Shown piece after piece: positions 53,484 through 62,619 of a DNA stretch of 64,000 nucleotides (positions are counted from its first letter, which is position 1; every line of letters begins with the position of its first letter). The notes beneath the pieces were generated by a model. The model worked only from the letters and a program-made list of their open reading frames with translations, was not told where the DNA came from and searched no databases. The position numbers and the translations under genes were made by a program. Origin of the DNA: Eubacteriales bacterium (GTDB lineage: Bacteria; Bacillota; Clostridia; Lachnospirales; Lachnospiraceae); assembly GCA_030536855.1 (NCBI GenBank), contig JAUNPK010000008.1, forward strand, positions 18,144-82,143. The letters run 5' to 3'.

Positions 53484-54901
53484 GAAAAATACGCATCAAA
53501 TACCTTTTTTGCAACATATTGCGCACTACTTCCACTGTATCCACCTTCAAGTACAACACTTATAGCAATCGAAGGATTTTCCGTATCCGCAAATCCAACA
53601 AACCATGAATGAACATTTCCACTTTCATCATATTGGGCTGAACCAGTTTTTCCTGCCACATCATAAGACGTCCACCTGAATGCTGTTCCTGTTCCGGAAT
53701 CCACAACAGCTTCCATACACTCTGTAATATACCCAACTTCCTCCTCATTCATTAAAACATCAATTGATGATGGAGTTTTTTGTTCAACACATCTTCCATT
53801 ATAATCTTCCACACGATCCACTATATAAGGTGTCATCATAGTCCCCTTATTGGCAACAGTTGACACAATCATAAGATTATGAAGAGGACTAATCATAGTT
53901 TTTCCCTGCCCCATAGCCGTCTCCTGACACTCACTTACACCTGAATTTTCATCAAGCACAAAGGAACTCATACTATATTCAAATTCCACCGGAATATATT
54001 TGTTAAACATAAATGTATAGCACAGATTTGAAAACGATCTTTTATTAAGGTTTGCTCCTATATGTGAAAATGCTGAATTACAAGAATTCGCAAAAGCTTC
54101 CACCAAATTCTGATGGCCATGTTCTTTTCCATCAGCACAGGGAATTATTGTTCCGCCTTCCTCGTAATCACTTCCATCACACACATACTCAAAATCCCTA
54201 TAACTGGATTTATTTTCCCTTACATACTCCAATGCAGTAAGTATTTTAAATGTTGAACCCGGAGGGTACAGGCCCTGCGTTGCCCTGTTAAGAAGAACTG
54301 AATCAGCACTTTCATAATTAAGCCATTCTTTGTACTCTTCATCCACATCATTAGGATCAAAAGCAGGATTTGAAACCATACACAAAATTTTCCCTGTAGA
54401 AGGTTCCATTGCTATAACCGCACCTTTATTATCTCCCATGGCATAGTAAGCTGCTTCCTGAAGTTTTGAGTCTAACGTAGTATAAACATTATGTCCCTTA
54501 GCCTTTTCACCACTTAAATCTGTTGATATCTGATCAAAAATATTATCTGATTCAGACAACAGATAATAATTTTCCGAGGATTCTACCCCCATCTTTACAT
54601 TAGAACAGAATCCTACACTGTGGCAATATATGTCTCCAAAAGGATACACTCGTATCTCATTACCCTCTTCATCTGTTTCTGTAGTTGCAAGAATCTTTCC
54701 GTCAGCTGAAAGAATATCTCCCCTCACCACCTTAAATGACTGATTATCAATTCTTTTATTATAAGGATTATTAATAAGCTGGGTTGCATCTTTTATGTTA
54801 AATATGCACACATAAATAATCATAATCATAAATAATCCCACAAAAACAAAAGAAATTATGTTAGTTTCCCTGTTTCTGAGATTATTCTTCTTTTTCTTCA
54901 T
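53480..54901 (-). CDS. Penicillin-binding protein paired with FtsW/RodA (PbpA-like)
   Basis: Class B-like PBP of about 473 residues: membrane helix (about 19-37), a short dimerisation domain, and a transpeptidase domain with SxxK in PGSTFKIL, SCNSAFS and KTGSAQ. The start ATG (54901) has AGGTGA five bases upstream; the in-frame GTG at 54916 lies inside the end of the FtsW/RodA gene. Cognate partners of SEDS glycosyltransferases usually sit beside them, as here. Division or elongation use is not settled by sequence. Confidence 0.92.
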   Translation of the reverse strand: MKKKKNNLRNRETNIISFVFVGLFMIMIIYVCIFNIKDATQLINNPYNKRIDNQSFKVVRGDILSADGKILATTETDEEGNEIRVYPFGDIYCHSVGFCSNVKMGVESSENYYLLSESDNIFDQISTDLSGEKAKGHNVYTTLDSKLQEAAYYAMGDNKGAVIAMEPSTGKILCMVSNPAFDPNDVDEEYKEWLNYESADSVLLNRATQGLYPPGSTFKILTALEYVRENKSSYRDFEYVCDGSDYEEGGTIIPCADGKEHGHQNLVEAFANSCNSAFSHIGANLNKRSFSNLCYTFMFNKYIPVEFEYSMSSFVLDENSGVSECQETAMGQGKTMISPLHNLMIVSTVANKGTMMTPYIVDRVEDYNGRCVEQKTPSSIDVLMNEEEVGYITECMEAVVDSGTGTAFRWTSYDVAGKTGSAQYDESGNVHSWFVGFADTENPSIAISVVLEGGYSGSSAQYVAKKVFDAYFS

Positions 54902-56207
54902 ATCTGTCACCTTCACTCTGTCTCATGTTATACATACCATTGATTAATGCAAACATAAATAATGAACTAATAATAGAACTTCCACCATAACTTACAAATG
55001 GAAGTGTAACTCCTGTCATAGGAATAAGATTCATGGCACCACCCACTGTGAGGAATACCTGAAATCCGTATGTTACTCCCAGTCCCACAGCAACAAGTCT
55101 GTAAAATAAAGTTTTACATCTTGATGCAATATTCATCATTAGTATGAGATTATTCAGACATACAAGCAGTAAAGAAATTGAAAAAATCAGACCGAATTCT
55201 TCCGTTATTGCCGAAAACATAAAATCCTTTTCTGCCACCGGTATCTTATCAGGCATTCCCTGACAGAATCCATATCCAAACCATGAGCCCATTCCAATGG
55301 CAAACAAAGACTGACATATCTGATATCCGCTGTCATCAATGTGACTCCATGGGTCTCTCCATACCGTAACTCTGGCTTTTACATGGGCAAAAAGCTTATA
55401 TGCAGCAAACCCGGCCACAGTACCTGAAACTAATCCCGCTCCGGTATATAAAATATTTCTTGTTGCTATGTACATCATCATCAAATAAACCACAAAGAAT
55501 ATAAGTGCAGCACCAAGATCCGTAGAAATCACAAGAATTATAACATGCAAAGCAGCAAATAAAGTTACAATAATCGTCTGCCCGAATGAAGTTGATTTAT
55601 TAAACATTGATGCCACAAACATAACATACAATATTTTAACAAATTCCGCAGGCTGTACGGAAACCGGTCCTATAGTAAGAACTAGATTTGCTCCAAAAAC
55701 CTTATTTCCAAGAAGCACCGCAATAAGAAGCACAAGACCTGTTATACAGTACAGCCACCCCATATTTCTGAAGCTTTTTACCATTTTCAAAAGCCACGGA
55801 ACTGCCAGTGTAATAATCGTTCCTGCAACAGCAATCGCAAACTGTTTAATGCATTTATATAAATTCAGTCTGGCAATCATAACAAAGCCTACTGCCATCA
55901 GCATACACATATTATTTACGAGAAGTCTCGATGCCTTTGGATATATAATATTATAAAGGAATATAACCGCAATAAAATATACCAGCTGACCAAAATACAG
56001 GGTTATATACTTTACATCATTAAATGTAATATACATAACAAGAAATCCCATAAAATGTATCACCAGCATAATAGATATCTGTGTATAATATATTTTTTTC
56101 CTCTTAATCTCATTTCTTATAGTGGTACCTCTATAGGCTGCCAAAGCATAAAATGCCATAAGAAATGCGAAAACGTATTTTGATAACTCCAATAAAACGG
56201 TCTGCAT
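54882..56207 (-). CDS. FtsW/RodA/SpoVE-family cell-wall glycosyltransferase
   Basis: SEDS polymerase of 441 residues with about ten transmembrane helices. The family motif VQPAEFVKI (near residue 170-185) and the C-terminal MTGVTLPFVSYGGSSIISSL are present. It polymerises lipid II. Its start overlaps the U32 stop codon, and it pairs with the downstream PBP gene, so the two form a SEDS-PBP unit. Confidence 0.95.
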   Translation of the reverse strand: MQTVLLELSKYVFAFLMAFYALAAYRGTTIRNEIKRKKIYYTQISIMLVIHFMGFLVMYITFNDVKYITLYFGQLVYFIAVIFLYNIIYPKASRLLVNNMCMLMAVGFVMIARLNLYKCIKQFAIAVAGTIITLAVPWLLKMVKSFRNMGWLYCITGLVLLIAVLLGNKVFGANLVLTIGPVSVQPAEFVKILYVMFVASMFNKSTSFGQTIIVTLFAALHVIILVISTDLGAALIFFVVYLMMMYIATRNILYTGAGLVSGTVAGFAAYKLFAHVKARVTVWRDPWSHIDDSGYQICQSLFAIGMGSWFGYGFCQGMPDKIPVAEKDFMFSAITEEFGLIFSISLLLVCLNNLILMMNIASRCKTLFYRLVAVGLGVTYGFQVFLTVGGAMNLIPMTGVTLPFVSYGGSSIISSLFMFALINGMYNMRQSEGDRYEEKEE

Positions 56208-58666
56208 TAATTAACACCTCTGTAAAAATGTCCGAAATATTTAATACTACTTTCACCATTAAGTATTTTCTTTATAAGTGATATGTCTTCGTTTTCAATT
56301 TCATATCTTATAGTCCCTGATTTAATATCTTTAATCTCTTCCACATAAGATATATCAAAAGTATCACCTTCCATCAACGTATAACAGAATCCACACTGAC
56401 TTTTCACATTATAAATTTTCCCCTTTTCATCCGTAAGTATGGATACTCCGTTACAATTGTCACAATGTTCATAAGTTTTTCTAACACATTGTTTTGAAAT
56501 CATCAATGGAACCCTGCCATATACCACCAGTTCAGTGTCATTAGTTGCAACACTCTTAAGCTCAGTATTATTCAATTCATACGGAAGGGTAAATGTACTG
56601 TTTACAAATCCACATTTCAATGTAAGATTCTTAATTTCCTTAACACTGTAGGAATTAAATATATACATTCCCGCATCTGTAACAATTTTTCTGTTGCTTA
56701 TAGTATCACTATTAACGGTATTATCAGAATTTTTTCCTTTAAGGATTCTGCTTATGGTTGACAATTCTTCTATATTTCTCACCAGATATCCTTCAGGCTC
56801 AAAACTCTCATAGTAATCAAAAAGCTTTTCAAACTTATTTCTGTTTTCTTCTGTAAGAATATGCGGAAGGGCAAAATATATTTCAACCCCTAATTTTTTA
56901 AAACCTTCCCATATAGTACGGAAATCTTCATCTTCCATCTCGCTGACAGAAAAAGTTTTATCTCCTTTAACAGAAAAATTAATCAGTCCTGTATAGTCAA
57001 TATACACCCTTTTAATGTCTGAAAAATTCAATAAACATAATTCAAAAATAGAATTCAATGCTTTATTATTCTTAACCATTACTGTAATGTCCGGTTTTAT
57101 ATTTATTTTACAGTTATTGTCATCTTCCCTTTGTGATGATTCATATATCCTTTTATCATGGCTTATCAAAGCTTTATCCAACTGTTCAAGAGCGTCACGA
57201 CGTATATTTTTTATCTGTCCCACGGATATGAAAATATTTTCTGAAATATCCACAATAACATCGTCCGCCTTATAATAGGTTCCACCAGTCTTTCTTAACT
57301 GCTTTTCAATATCTGTAGCTGATACAGGTTGTTTCAAGGCTTCACCAACAGTCTCTCCATATACGGTTACACTTGTATCCCCACAGGTTACAGTCAGTTG
57401 TAGTTTCTGGTTAAAATGTCCGTAAAAATACATTGAAACATCACACGATAGTTCCGAATCAACAAATTTTTCCTGTACATACTTTGTTATCATGGCATTT
57501 TTGGTTCTAAAAAGCACTGCACCTTTATTAAGGTTATATTTTTTCGGAAGATTTACAACCAGCTTTCCCCCGCAGGGAATCGCTGAACCGCTTTCAAAGC
57601 TGTGTTCTCTGTCTATTTCAAATACATCCTGTGGATTAATGTCGTTAAGTGCCTTAAACGTAACTTTTCCTTGAACATTATCCACCACTTCCAACGCCAT
57701 CGTACCCTGATGATTAGGTCTTTTACTAGACATCATGTCCATACCTTTCCCCTCAACGTACCAACCTTTTGTGAAAGAACCTCTGTTGTAAACATCCTTT
57801 AACATTTCTACATCTCTCTGTTCGACGGAATAATTATTTCTGCCACCATTGAGATACATATCCACATATTTCCTATAAATGCTTGTAACAAAAGATGCAT
57901 AAGTAACATTTTTCATACGGCCTTCTATCTTCAATGAATATACTCCAGCCTCAATAATATCAGGCAATATATCAAGTGCACACATATCCTTTGGACTCAA
58001 TGCATATCTGTTATCCCTTGAATTAACATTTTCGCCATCTATTGAAGTTATGTATGACATTCTGCAAGGCTGGGCGCATCTTCCCCTGTTTCCGCTTCTG
58101 CCACCATTGAAACTACTCAACAAACACTGCCCCGAATAACAATAACACAAAGCCCCGTGCACAAAACTTTCTATTTCCAAACCAGGGCATTCCTTATGGA
58201 TATCCTTTATCTCATCTAAGGTGAGTTCCCTGGATGTTACTATTCTTGATGCCCCTGATTCATATAACAGACGAGAGCCCATTTTTCCTGTCTGTGTCAT
58301 CTGTGTACTGGCATGAATATCCATATCAGGAAAATGCTGTCTAATAACATTTAACACACCAAGATCCTGGACAATCACTGCATCAAGCCCCGCCTCATAG
58401 TATGGTTTTATAAAATCTACAAGCTGCCCGTTTATTTCATCTTCTTTAAGCAATGTATTTACAGTCAGATATATCTTTCTGTTAAATCTATGAGCGTATT
58501 CAATTGCCTCAATCATCTCGTTATATCCCAGATTTCCGGCATATGCCCTGGCACCGAACATATCGCCCCCAAGATAAACAGCATCGGCTCCTGCTCTTAT
58601 TACAGCTTTACATATATCAATAGACCCTGCCGGAGCAAGAATCTCCACCTTCTTATCACTATTCAT
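56207..58666 (-). CDS. U32 family peptidase
   Basis: 819 residues. The N-terminal half is a U32 domain: ILAPAGSIDICKAVIRAGADAVY, IVQDLGVL, ASTQM and the signature ESFVHGALCYCYSGQC followed by RGRCAQPCR with the iron-sulfur-type Cys. The C-terminal part carries the DUF3656-like extension and another Cys cluster (VKSQCGFCY). Related proteins act in rRNA or tRNA hydroxylation (RlhA/TrhP type). GGGGAG precedes the ATG. The candidate RNA at 58751-58896 and zapA lie upstream. Confidence 0.92.
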   Translation of the reverse strand: MNSDKKVEILAPAGSIDICKAVIRAGADAVYLGGDMFGARAYAGNLGYNEMIEAIEYAHRFNRKIYLTVNTLLKEDEINGQLVDFIKPYYEAGLDAVIVQDLGVLNVIRQHFPDMDIHASTQMTQTGKMGSRLLYESGASRIVTSRELTLDEIKDIHKECPGLEIESFVHGALCYCYSGQCLLSSFNGGRSGNRGRCAQPCRMSYITSIDGENVNSRDNRYALSPKDMCALDILPDIIEAGVYSLKIEGRMKNVTYASFVTSIYRKYVDMYLNGGRNNYSVEQRDVEMLKDVYNRGSFTKGWYVEGKGMDMMSSKRPNHQGTMALEVVDNVQGKVTFKALNDINPQDVFEIDREHSFESGSAIPCGGKLVVNLPKKYNLNKGAVLFRTKNAMITKYVQEKFVDSELSCDVSMYFYGHFNQKLQLTVTCGDTSVTVYGETVGEALKQPVSATDIEKQLRKTGGTYYKADDVIVDISENIFISVGQIKNIRRDALEQLDKALISHDKRIYESSQREDDNNCKINIKPDITVMVKNNKALNSIFELCLLNFSDIKRVYIDYTGLINFSVKGDKTFSVSEMEDEDFRTIWEGFKKLGVEIYFALPHILTEENRNKFEKLFDYYESFEPEGYLVRNIEELSTISRILKGKNSDNTVNSDTISNRKIVTDAGMYIFNSYSVKEIKNLTLKCGFVNSTFTLPYELNNTELKSVATNDTELVVYGRVPLMISKQCVRKTYEHCDNCNGVSILTDEKGKIYNVKSQCGFCYTLMEGDTFDISYVEEIKDIKSGTIRYEIENEDISLIKKILNGESSIKYFGHFYRGVN

Positions 58667-58681
58667 AAACTAACTCCCCTT

Positions 58682-58740
58682 TACAGAATATCTCAAAGGA
58701 ATTTAAAAAAATAAATAAAATATAATTTCTCTATTCTGTA
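58682..58740. repeat. AT-rich inverted repeat before the U32 gene
   Basis: TACAGAATA (58682-58690) and TATTCTGTA (58732-58740) form a perfect 9-bp inverted repeat around 41 A/T-rich bases. It lies just downstream of the candidate RNA; it could be an extended hairpin or an operator. Confidence 0.4.
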
Positions 58741-58750
58741 TCAGATAATA

Positions 58751-58896
58751 AAAAATAAGCTGCCTCACCAAGAAACATTATGTTCTTAATATCACAAAAC
58801 AAACACGGGAAACATCTAAATATATCCTTTAACTTTGACTTCAATTCCCGTAATTTTATGATAAACATAATCTATATCTTAGTGTGACAGCCCCTC
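58751..58896 (-). ncRNA. Candidate structured RNA after zapA
   Basis: About 145 nt forming one long irregular hairpin on the minus strand. The ends, GGGCTGTCACACTAAG and CTTGGTGAGGCAGCTT, pair over 16 bp with one mismatch (A-A) and G-T pairs. Inside, ATTATGTT pairs with AACATAAT, TATCA with TGATA, and ACGGGAA with TTCCCGT, leaving an apical loop of about 31 nt. ATTTTTT follows the 3' end. No ORF occupies it. No good promoter was found, so it may be a processed 3' RNA. It could be 6S RNA or another small RNA (unproven). Confidence 0.5.
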
Positions 58897-58900
58897 AAAA

Positions 58901-59308
58901 TCACTTATTAGCAAGTTCAGTTTCCAGTTTCACTATATTCTTTTGGAACTTTGTAATCTCACTCTTTAGTTCTTTTATTTCCTTGGCAGCAGCCTCAGCC
59001 TTTATCTGAGATGCAATAAGTTCATGCTTCAAATCGTATATCTCTTTATCCTTACTCTCAATCTCCAGTGACAAACTGTCTCCGGATTTCTTAGCTTTAA
59101 AATAATCATCAGCAATATTCAGATACATTAAAGTAGCTCGCGTTTCCGCTGATTGTCTTCTGAATCCTTCATCTTTGCTGAATTCAGTTATTTTATTGTT
59201 AATATAAGAGGCAACCTTCTGAAGATATTCCTCACTTTCATATCCCCCAAGTGTATATACTTTACCGCCAATTATTACTTCTGTAGTATTCTTTGATGAC
59301 ATACGCAT
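58901..59308 (-). CDS. zapA: Cell division protein ZapA
   Basis: ZapA cross-links FtsZ filaments. 135 residues: the N-terminal ZapA domain (MRMSSKNTTEVIIGGKVYTL, then YLQKVASYINNKITEF) and a C-terminal coiled coil (about 80-130, EAAAKEIKELKSEITKFQ). GGGGAGG precedes the ATG, and a promoter (59346-59374) lies in the 3' end of ruvB. Confidence 0.93.
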   Translation of the reverse strand: MRMSSKNTTEVIIGGKVYTLGGYESEEYLQKVASYINNKITEFSKDEGFRRQSAETRATLMYLNIADDYFKAKKSGDSLSLEIESKDKEIYDLKHELIASQIKAEAAAKEIKELKSEITKFQKNIVKLETELANK

Positions 59309-59345
59309 CCTCCCCGTAATCTATATATAGATTCGACTTATTGCA

Positions 59346-59374
59346 AGTATACAATATCTACTCTTGAAATTCAA
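59346..59374 (-). promoter_or_regulatory. Sigma-A promoter of zapA
   Basis: Minus-strand TTGAAT (59369-59374) and TATACT (59346-59351), 17 bases apart. Confidence 0.6.
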
Positions 59375-60356
59375 TACCAAGATTGTCATAAGCAAGTTTT
59401 GTAGCCACCCTTCCTCTCGGTGTCCTGTTAATATATCCATTTTGAATAAGATACGGTTCATAAACATCTTCCAAAGTACCGGAATCTTCACCTATTGATG
59501 CGGCAAGAGTATCAATTCCAACCGGACCGCCACCAAATTTCTCAATAATTGTTGAAAGAATGAGCCTGTCATTTCTGTCCAGTCCTTCCCTATCCACATC
59601 CAGAAGATTTAACGCATAATCCGCTACATCTTTCGTAATATGTCCGTCATATTTCACCTGAGCAAAATCCCTTACTCTTTTCAACAACCTGTTGGCAAGT
59701 CTTGGTGTTCCCCTTGATCTTCTTGCAAGCTCATAAGCTCCTTCTTCATCAATATCTACATTAAGCACACTTGATGACCTTATTACTATTTTCTTTAATT
59801 CATCAACATTATAAAATTCCAGATGATTTACAACACCAAAACGGTCTCTTAAAGGTGCCGACAGGAGTCCTGCCCTTGTAGTTGCTCCTACCAGAGTAAA
59901 ATGCGGAAGCTCAAGTCTTATAGACCTGGCTGTTGCTCCTTTTCCCACCATAATATCTATTTCATAATCTTCCATGGCAGGATAAAGCACTTCCTCCACC
60001 TGTCTGTTTAGACGATGTATTTCATCTACAAATAAAATATCTCCCTCTGCAAGGTTATTAAGAATTGCAGCCATCTCTCCCGGCTTTTCAATTGCAGGTC
60101 CTGAGGTTACCTTAATATTAACCCCCATCTCATTGGCAATAATTCCTGCCAGAGTAGTCTTTCCCAATCCTGGAGGTCCATAAAAAAGCACATGATCCAA
60201 AGAATCCCCTCGTTCCTTAGCGGCTTCTATATATACCTTAAGATTACGTTTAACTTTCTCCTGTCCTATATAATCTTCAAGATTAAGAGGTCTCAATGAA
60301 TTTTCAATTTTTGTATCCTCAGGGATTATTTCAGTTGAAATAACTCTCTTTTCCAT
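59358..60356 (-). CDS. ruvB: Holliday junction branch migration ATPase RuvB
   Basis: RuvB hexamers pump DNA at Holliday junctions. About 332 residues: Walker [14 protein letters not shown], Walker [11 protein letters not shown], sensor [19 protein letters not shown], and the C-terminal winged-helix [24 protein letters not shown]. The ATG at 60356 (MEKRVI) has GGGGTG nine bases upstream; a GTG at 60368 is possible but has no proper site. Confidence 0.98.
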   Translation of the reverse strand: MEKRVISTEIIPEDTKIENSLRPLNLEDYIGQEKVKRNLKVYIEAAKERGDSLDHVLFYGPPGLGKTTLAGIIANEMGVNIKVTSGPAIEKPGEMAAILNNLAEGDILFVDEIHRLNRQVEEVLYPAMEDYEIDIMVGKGATARSIRLELPHFTLVGATTRAGLLSAPLRDRFGVVNHLEFYNVDELKKIVIRSSSVLNVDIDEEGAYELARRSRGTPRLANRLLKRVRDFAQVKYDGHITKDVADYALNLLDVDREGLDRNDRLILSTIIEKFGGGPVGIDTLAASIGEDSGTLEDVYEPYLIQNGYINRTPRGRVATKLAYDNLGIEFQE

Positions 60357-60402
60357 AAATAAATTCACCCCATTATTTATAATTATCCATAATTATTAAC
60401 AA

Positions 60403-61011
60403 TTACATAATTGCCAAATTCTTTAAAGCCTCTTTAAGTACCGCATCCGAAGTCTTATTTTCAGCATCACTTACTTTCTTCACAGCAACTATTGCTTCTT
60501 TATTTCCATATCCCAATGAAACAAGTGCCTCTATTGCCTCATTAACAGTTGACAGATAATTATCCGTGGATAAAACATTTTTAGCTGCAGCACTTTCAAA
60601 TGTATCTTTAAGGTTAAGTTTGTCCTTAAGATCAATGATAAGTCTCTGGGCCGTTTTAGCTCCAATTCCGGGACATGCTTTTATCATATTAACGTCTTCC
60701 GACAAAATAGCAAATCTTAATTCATCCGTTGTAATGGTAGATAGAATAGCAAGTGCACCCTTAGGTCCTATTCCGTTCACGTTAATCAACATCTTAAAGA
60801 TATTCAAATCATCCCTTGTGAGAAACCCATAAAGATTAATTGCATCTTCTCTTACATATAAATATGTATATACCTTAACCATCTCTCCCACATCGGGCAT
60901 ATTACTAATTACGGTGCTTGGCGTTTTTACATTGTACCCCATACCATTGTTTTCTATCACAATGGTATCTTCCAATACTTCTGCTAACTCTCCTATAATA
61001 TATGAAAGCAT
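60403..61011 (-). CDS. ruvA: Holliday junction-binding protein RuvA
   Basis: RuvA tetramers bind four-way junctions and load RuvB. About 202 residues: OB domain (MLSYIIGELAEV start), helix-hairpin-helix INVNGIGPKGALAIL and CPGIGAKTAQRLIIDLKDK, and a short C-terminal domain. ATG at 61011 with GGGGG just upstream is preferred over ATG at 61032. ruvB follows. Confidence 0.97.
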   Translation of the reverse strand: MLSYIIGELAEVLEDTIVIENNGMGYNVKTPSTVISNMPDVGEMVKVYTYLYVREDAINLYGFLTRDDLNIFKMLINVNGIGPKGALAILSTITTDELRFAILSEDVNMIKACPGIGAKTAQRLIIDLKDKLNLKDTFESAAAKNVLSTDNYLSTVNEAIEALVSLGYGNKEAIVAVKKVSDAENKTSDAVLKEALKNLAIM

Positions 61012-61071
61012 AAATCCCCCGTTTCTGTTCATTTAATTCCGTTGCTCCGGATTTATTAAAACCTTAATTTA

Positions 61072-62382
61072 TTATTGATTTTTCTCCATTCCAAGACAAT
61101 AATTTATAAACTGCTGGGCAGTTCTTCCTGATATTCCTCCATGGCTCAATTCCCATTTATTGGCCTCAGCCCTTAATTCATCCTCCGACATATTAAGATT
61201 ATTCTTCTTTGCAAGACCAATAACAATATCGTAAAATTCATTGTGGGACGGCTTAGAATAACTAATCTGACATCCAAATCTGTTTACAAGAGACATTTTT
61301 TCCTCAATGGTGTCTGACCTGTGAATACCATTATCAGTTTCCATATCATTTCTGTCATTCCATGTTTCCTTAATAAGATGACGTCTGTTGGAGGTAGCAT
61401 AGATAAGAATATTCTCCGGCTTTGTCTCAACACCACCTTCAATAACTGCTTTAAGGAACTTATACTCAATTTCAAATTCTTCAAAAGAAAGATCATCCAT
61501 ATAAATAATAAACTTGTAATTACGATTCTTTATAGATGCAATAACATTTGACAAATCCTTAAACTGATGCTTGTATATTTCAATCATACGAAGTCCCTGA
61601 TCATAGTACTCATTTACGATAGCCTTTATACTTGTGGACTTACCTGTACCGCTGTCACCAAACAAAAGTGCATTATTAGCCTTTCTGCCATTAACAAAAT
61701 TCTCTGTATTCTCAACAAGTTTTTTCTTCTGGATTTCATAACCGATAAGATCATCCAGCACAACCTTATCCATATTATTAATAGGATTAAATACCAGTTT
61801 TCCTTCATCTGTTGAGATTCTGAATGCCTTGTTAAGACCAAACATTCCTACTCCATAAGCCTTATAAAAATCGGTAATATGAACAAAGAACTCATTTTCA
61901 TCCTTTGACTGCTCCAATTTACGGCTTAAAGCCTGAACTTTCTCGCTGACGTTTTTATTATACATCAGCTCTTTCTTAACTATAGCCTTATAATTGGAAA
62001 TTATGCTGAAGCAGTTAATTCCAAGAGCTTCCTCAATAGGACTGAAATCATAATTAAAAAGATTAAGAAATACCTTAAAGTCATTCTTAGCAAATTCATT
62101 TACACTTCCATCATTAGCTCCCACCTTCTCGCAGGTTATGCTGAAGGGATTCTCATTGGTAATAAGGAAAAATGTAAGATAATTATGCCATAAATTATCA
62201 TTAAATCCATAATCTGTGGCAACCACAAGCAAACGCTTTAGCTGAGTATATATATCACTTATTAATTCCTCTTTGGTAGATAAGTTATTATCAAAACGAT
62301 TGAATATATCCGCCATTGATGATAGAATACAATCACTTGGTAAATTTCCATATATTATTAATTTAGAGATTTCTTTATACAT
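61072..62382 (-). CDS. DUF815-family ATP-binding protein
   Basis: About 436 residues with a P-loop domain of the DUF815 family. Walker A is FGDSGTGKSTSIKAI and Walker B FIIYMDDLSFEEFE; RRHLIKETWNDR and FGCQISYSKPSH are further family motifs. Function unknown. The ATG at 62382 has AAAGGA upstream; an in-frame ATG at 62451 lies close to the predicted promoter (62461-62488) and has no ribosome binding site, so it is rejected. ruvA follows. Confidence 0.9.
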   Translation of the reverse strand: MYKEISKLIIYGNLPSDCILSSMADIFNRFDNNLSTKEELISDIYTQLKRLLVVATDYGFNDNLWHNYLTFFLITNENPFSITCEKVGANDGSVNEFAKNDFKVFLNLFNYDFSPIEEALGINCFSIISNYKAIVKKELMYNKNVSEKVQALSRKLEQSKDENEFFVHITDFYKAYGVGMFGLNKAFRISTDEGKLVFNPINNMDKVVLDDLIGYEIQKKKLVENTENFVNGRKANNALLFGDSGTGKSTSIKAIVNEYYDQGLRMIEIYKHQFKDLSNVIASIKNRNYKFIIYMDDLSFEEFEIEYKFLKAVIEGGVETKPENILIYATSNRRHLIKETWNDRNDMETDNGIHRSDTIEEKMSLVNRFGCQISYSKPSHNEFYDIVIGLAKKNNLNMSEDELRAEANKWELSHGGISGRTAQQFINYCLGMEKNQ

Positions 62383-62460
62383 TATGTTTGTTCCTTTCGT
62401 ATATATTATATGATACCACAAAATCTTGTGTATAGTGTATTCCTGCAACAATACATATAT

Positions 62461-62488
62461 ATAATATAATAAAAGAATTTTTTGTCAA
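62461..62488 (-). promoter_or_regulatory. Sigma-A promoter of the DUF815 gene
   Basis: Minus-strand TTGACA (62483-62488) and TATTAT (62461-62466), 16 bases apart. The promoter faces away from that of the glycosyltransferase. Confidence 0.65.
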
Positions 62489-62518
62489 TTTTTTTAGAAT
62501 TAATAAAGGAAATAACTA

Positions 62519-62546
62519 TTGACACCAATAAATCTAATGATATAAT
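62519..62546 (+). promoter_or_regulatory. Sigma-A promoter of the glycosyltransferase
   Basis: TTGACA (62519-62524) and TATAAT (62541-62546), 16 bases apart; near consensus. Confidence 0.75.
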
Positions 62547-62619
62547 CTGTGAAGAAACTTTATATAAGTTTGTATATGTTTTAACGTACTTTTATTTTTA
62601 AACATAGAGGGGATTTCCT

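Noticed and set aside
58751-58896. MITE or insertion sequence remnant
   Set aside because: The inverted ends are imperfect and pair as RNA together with the interior; no target-site duplication and no second copy was noticed in the window. Not fully excluded.
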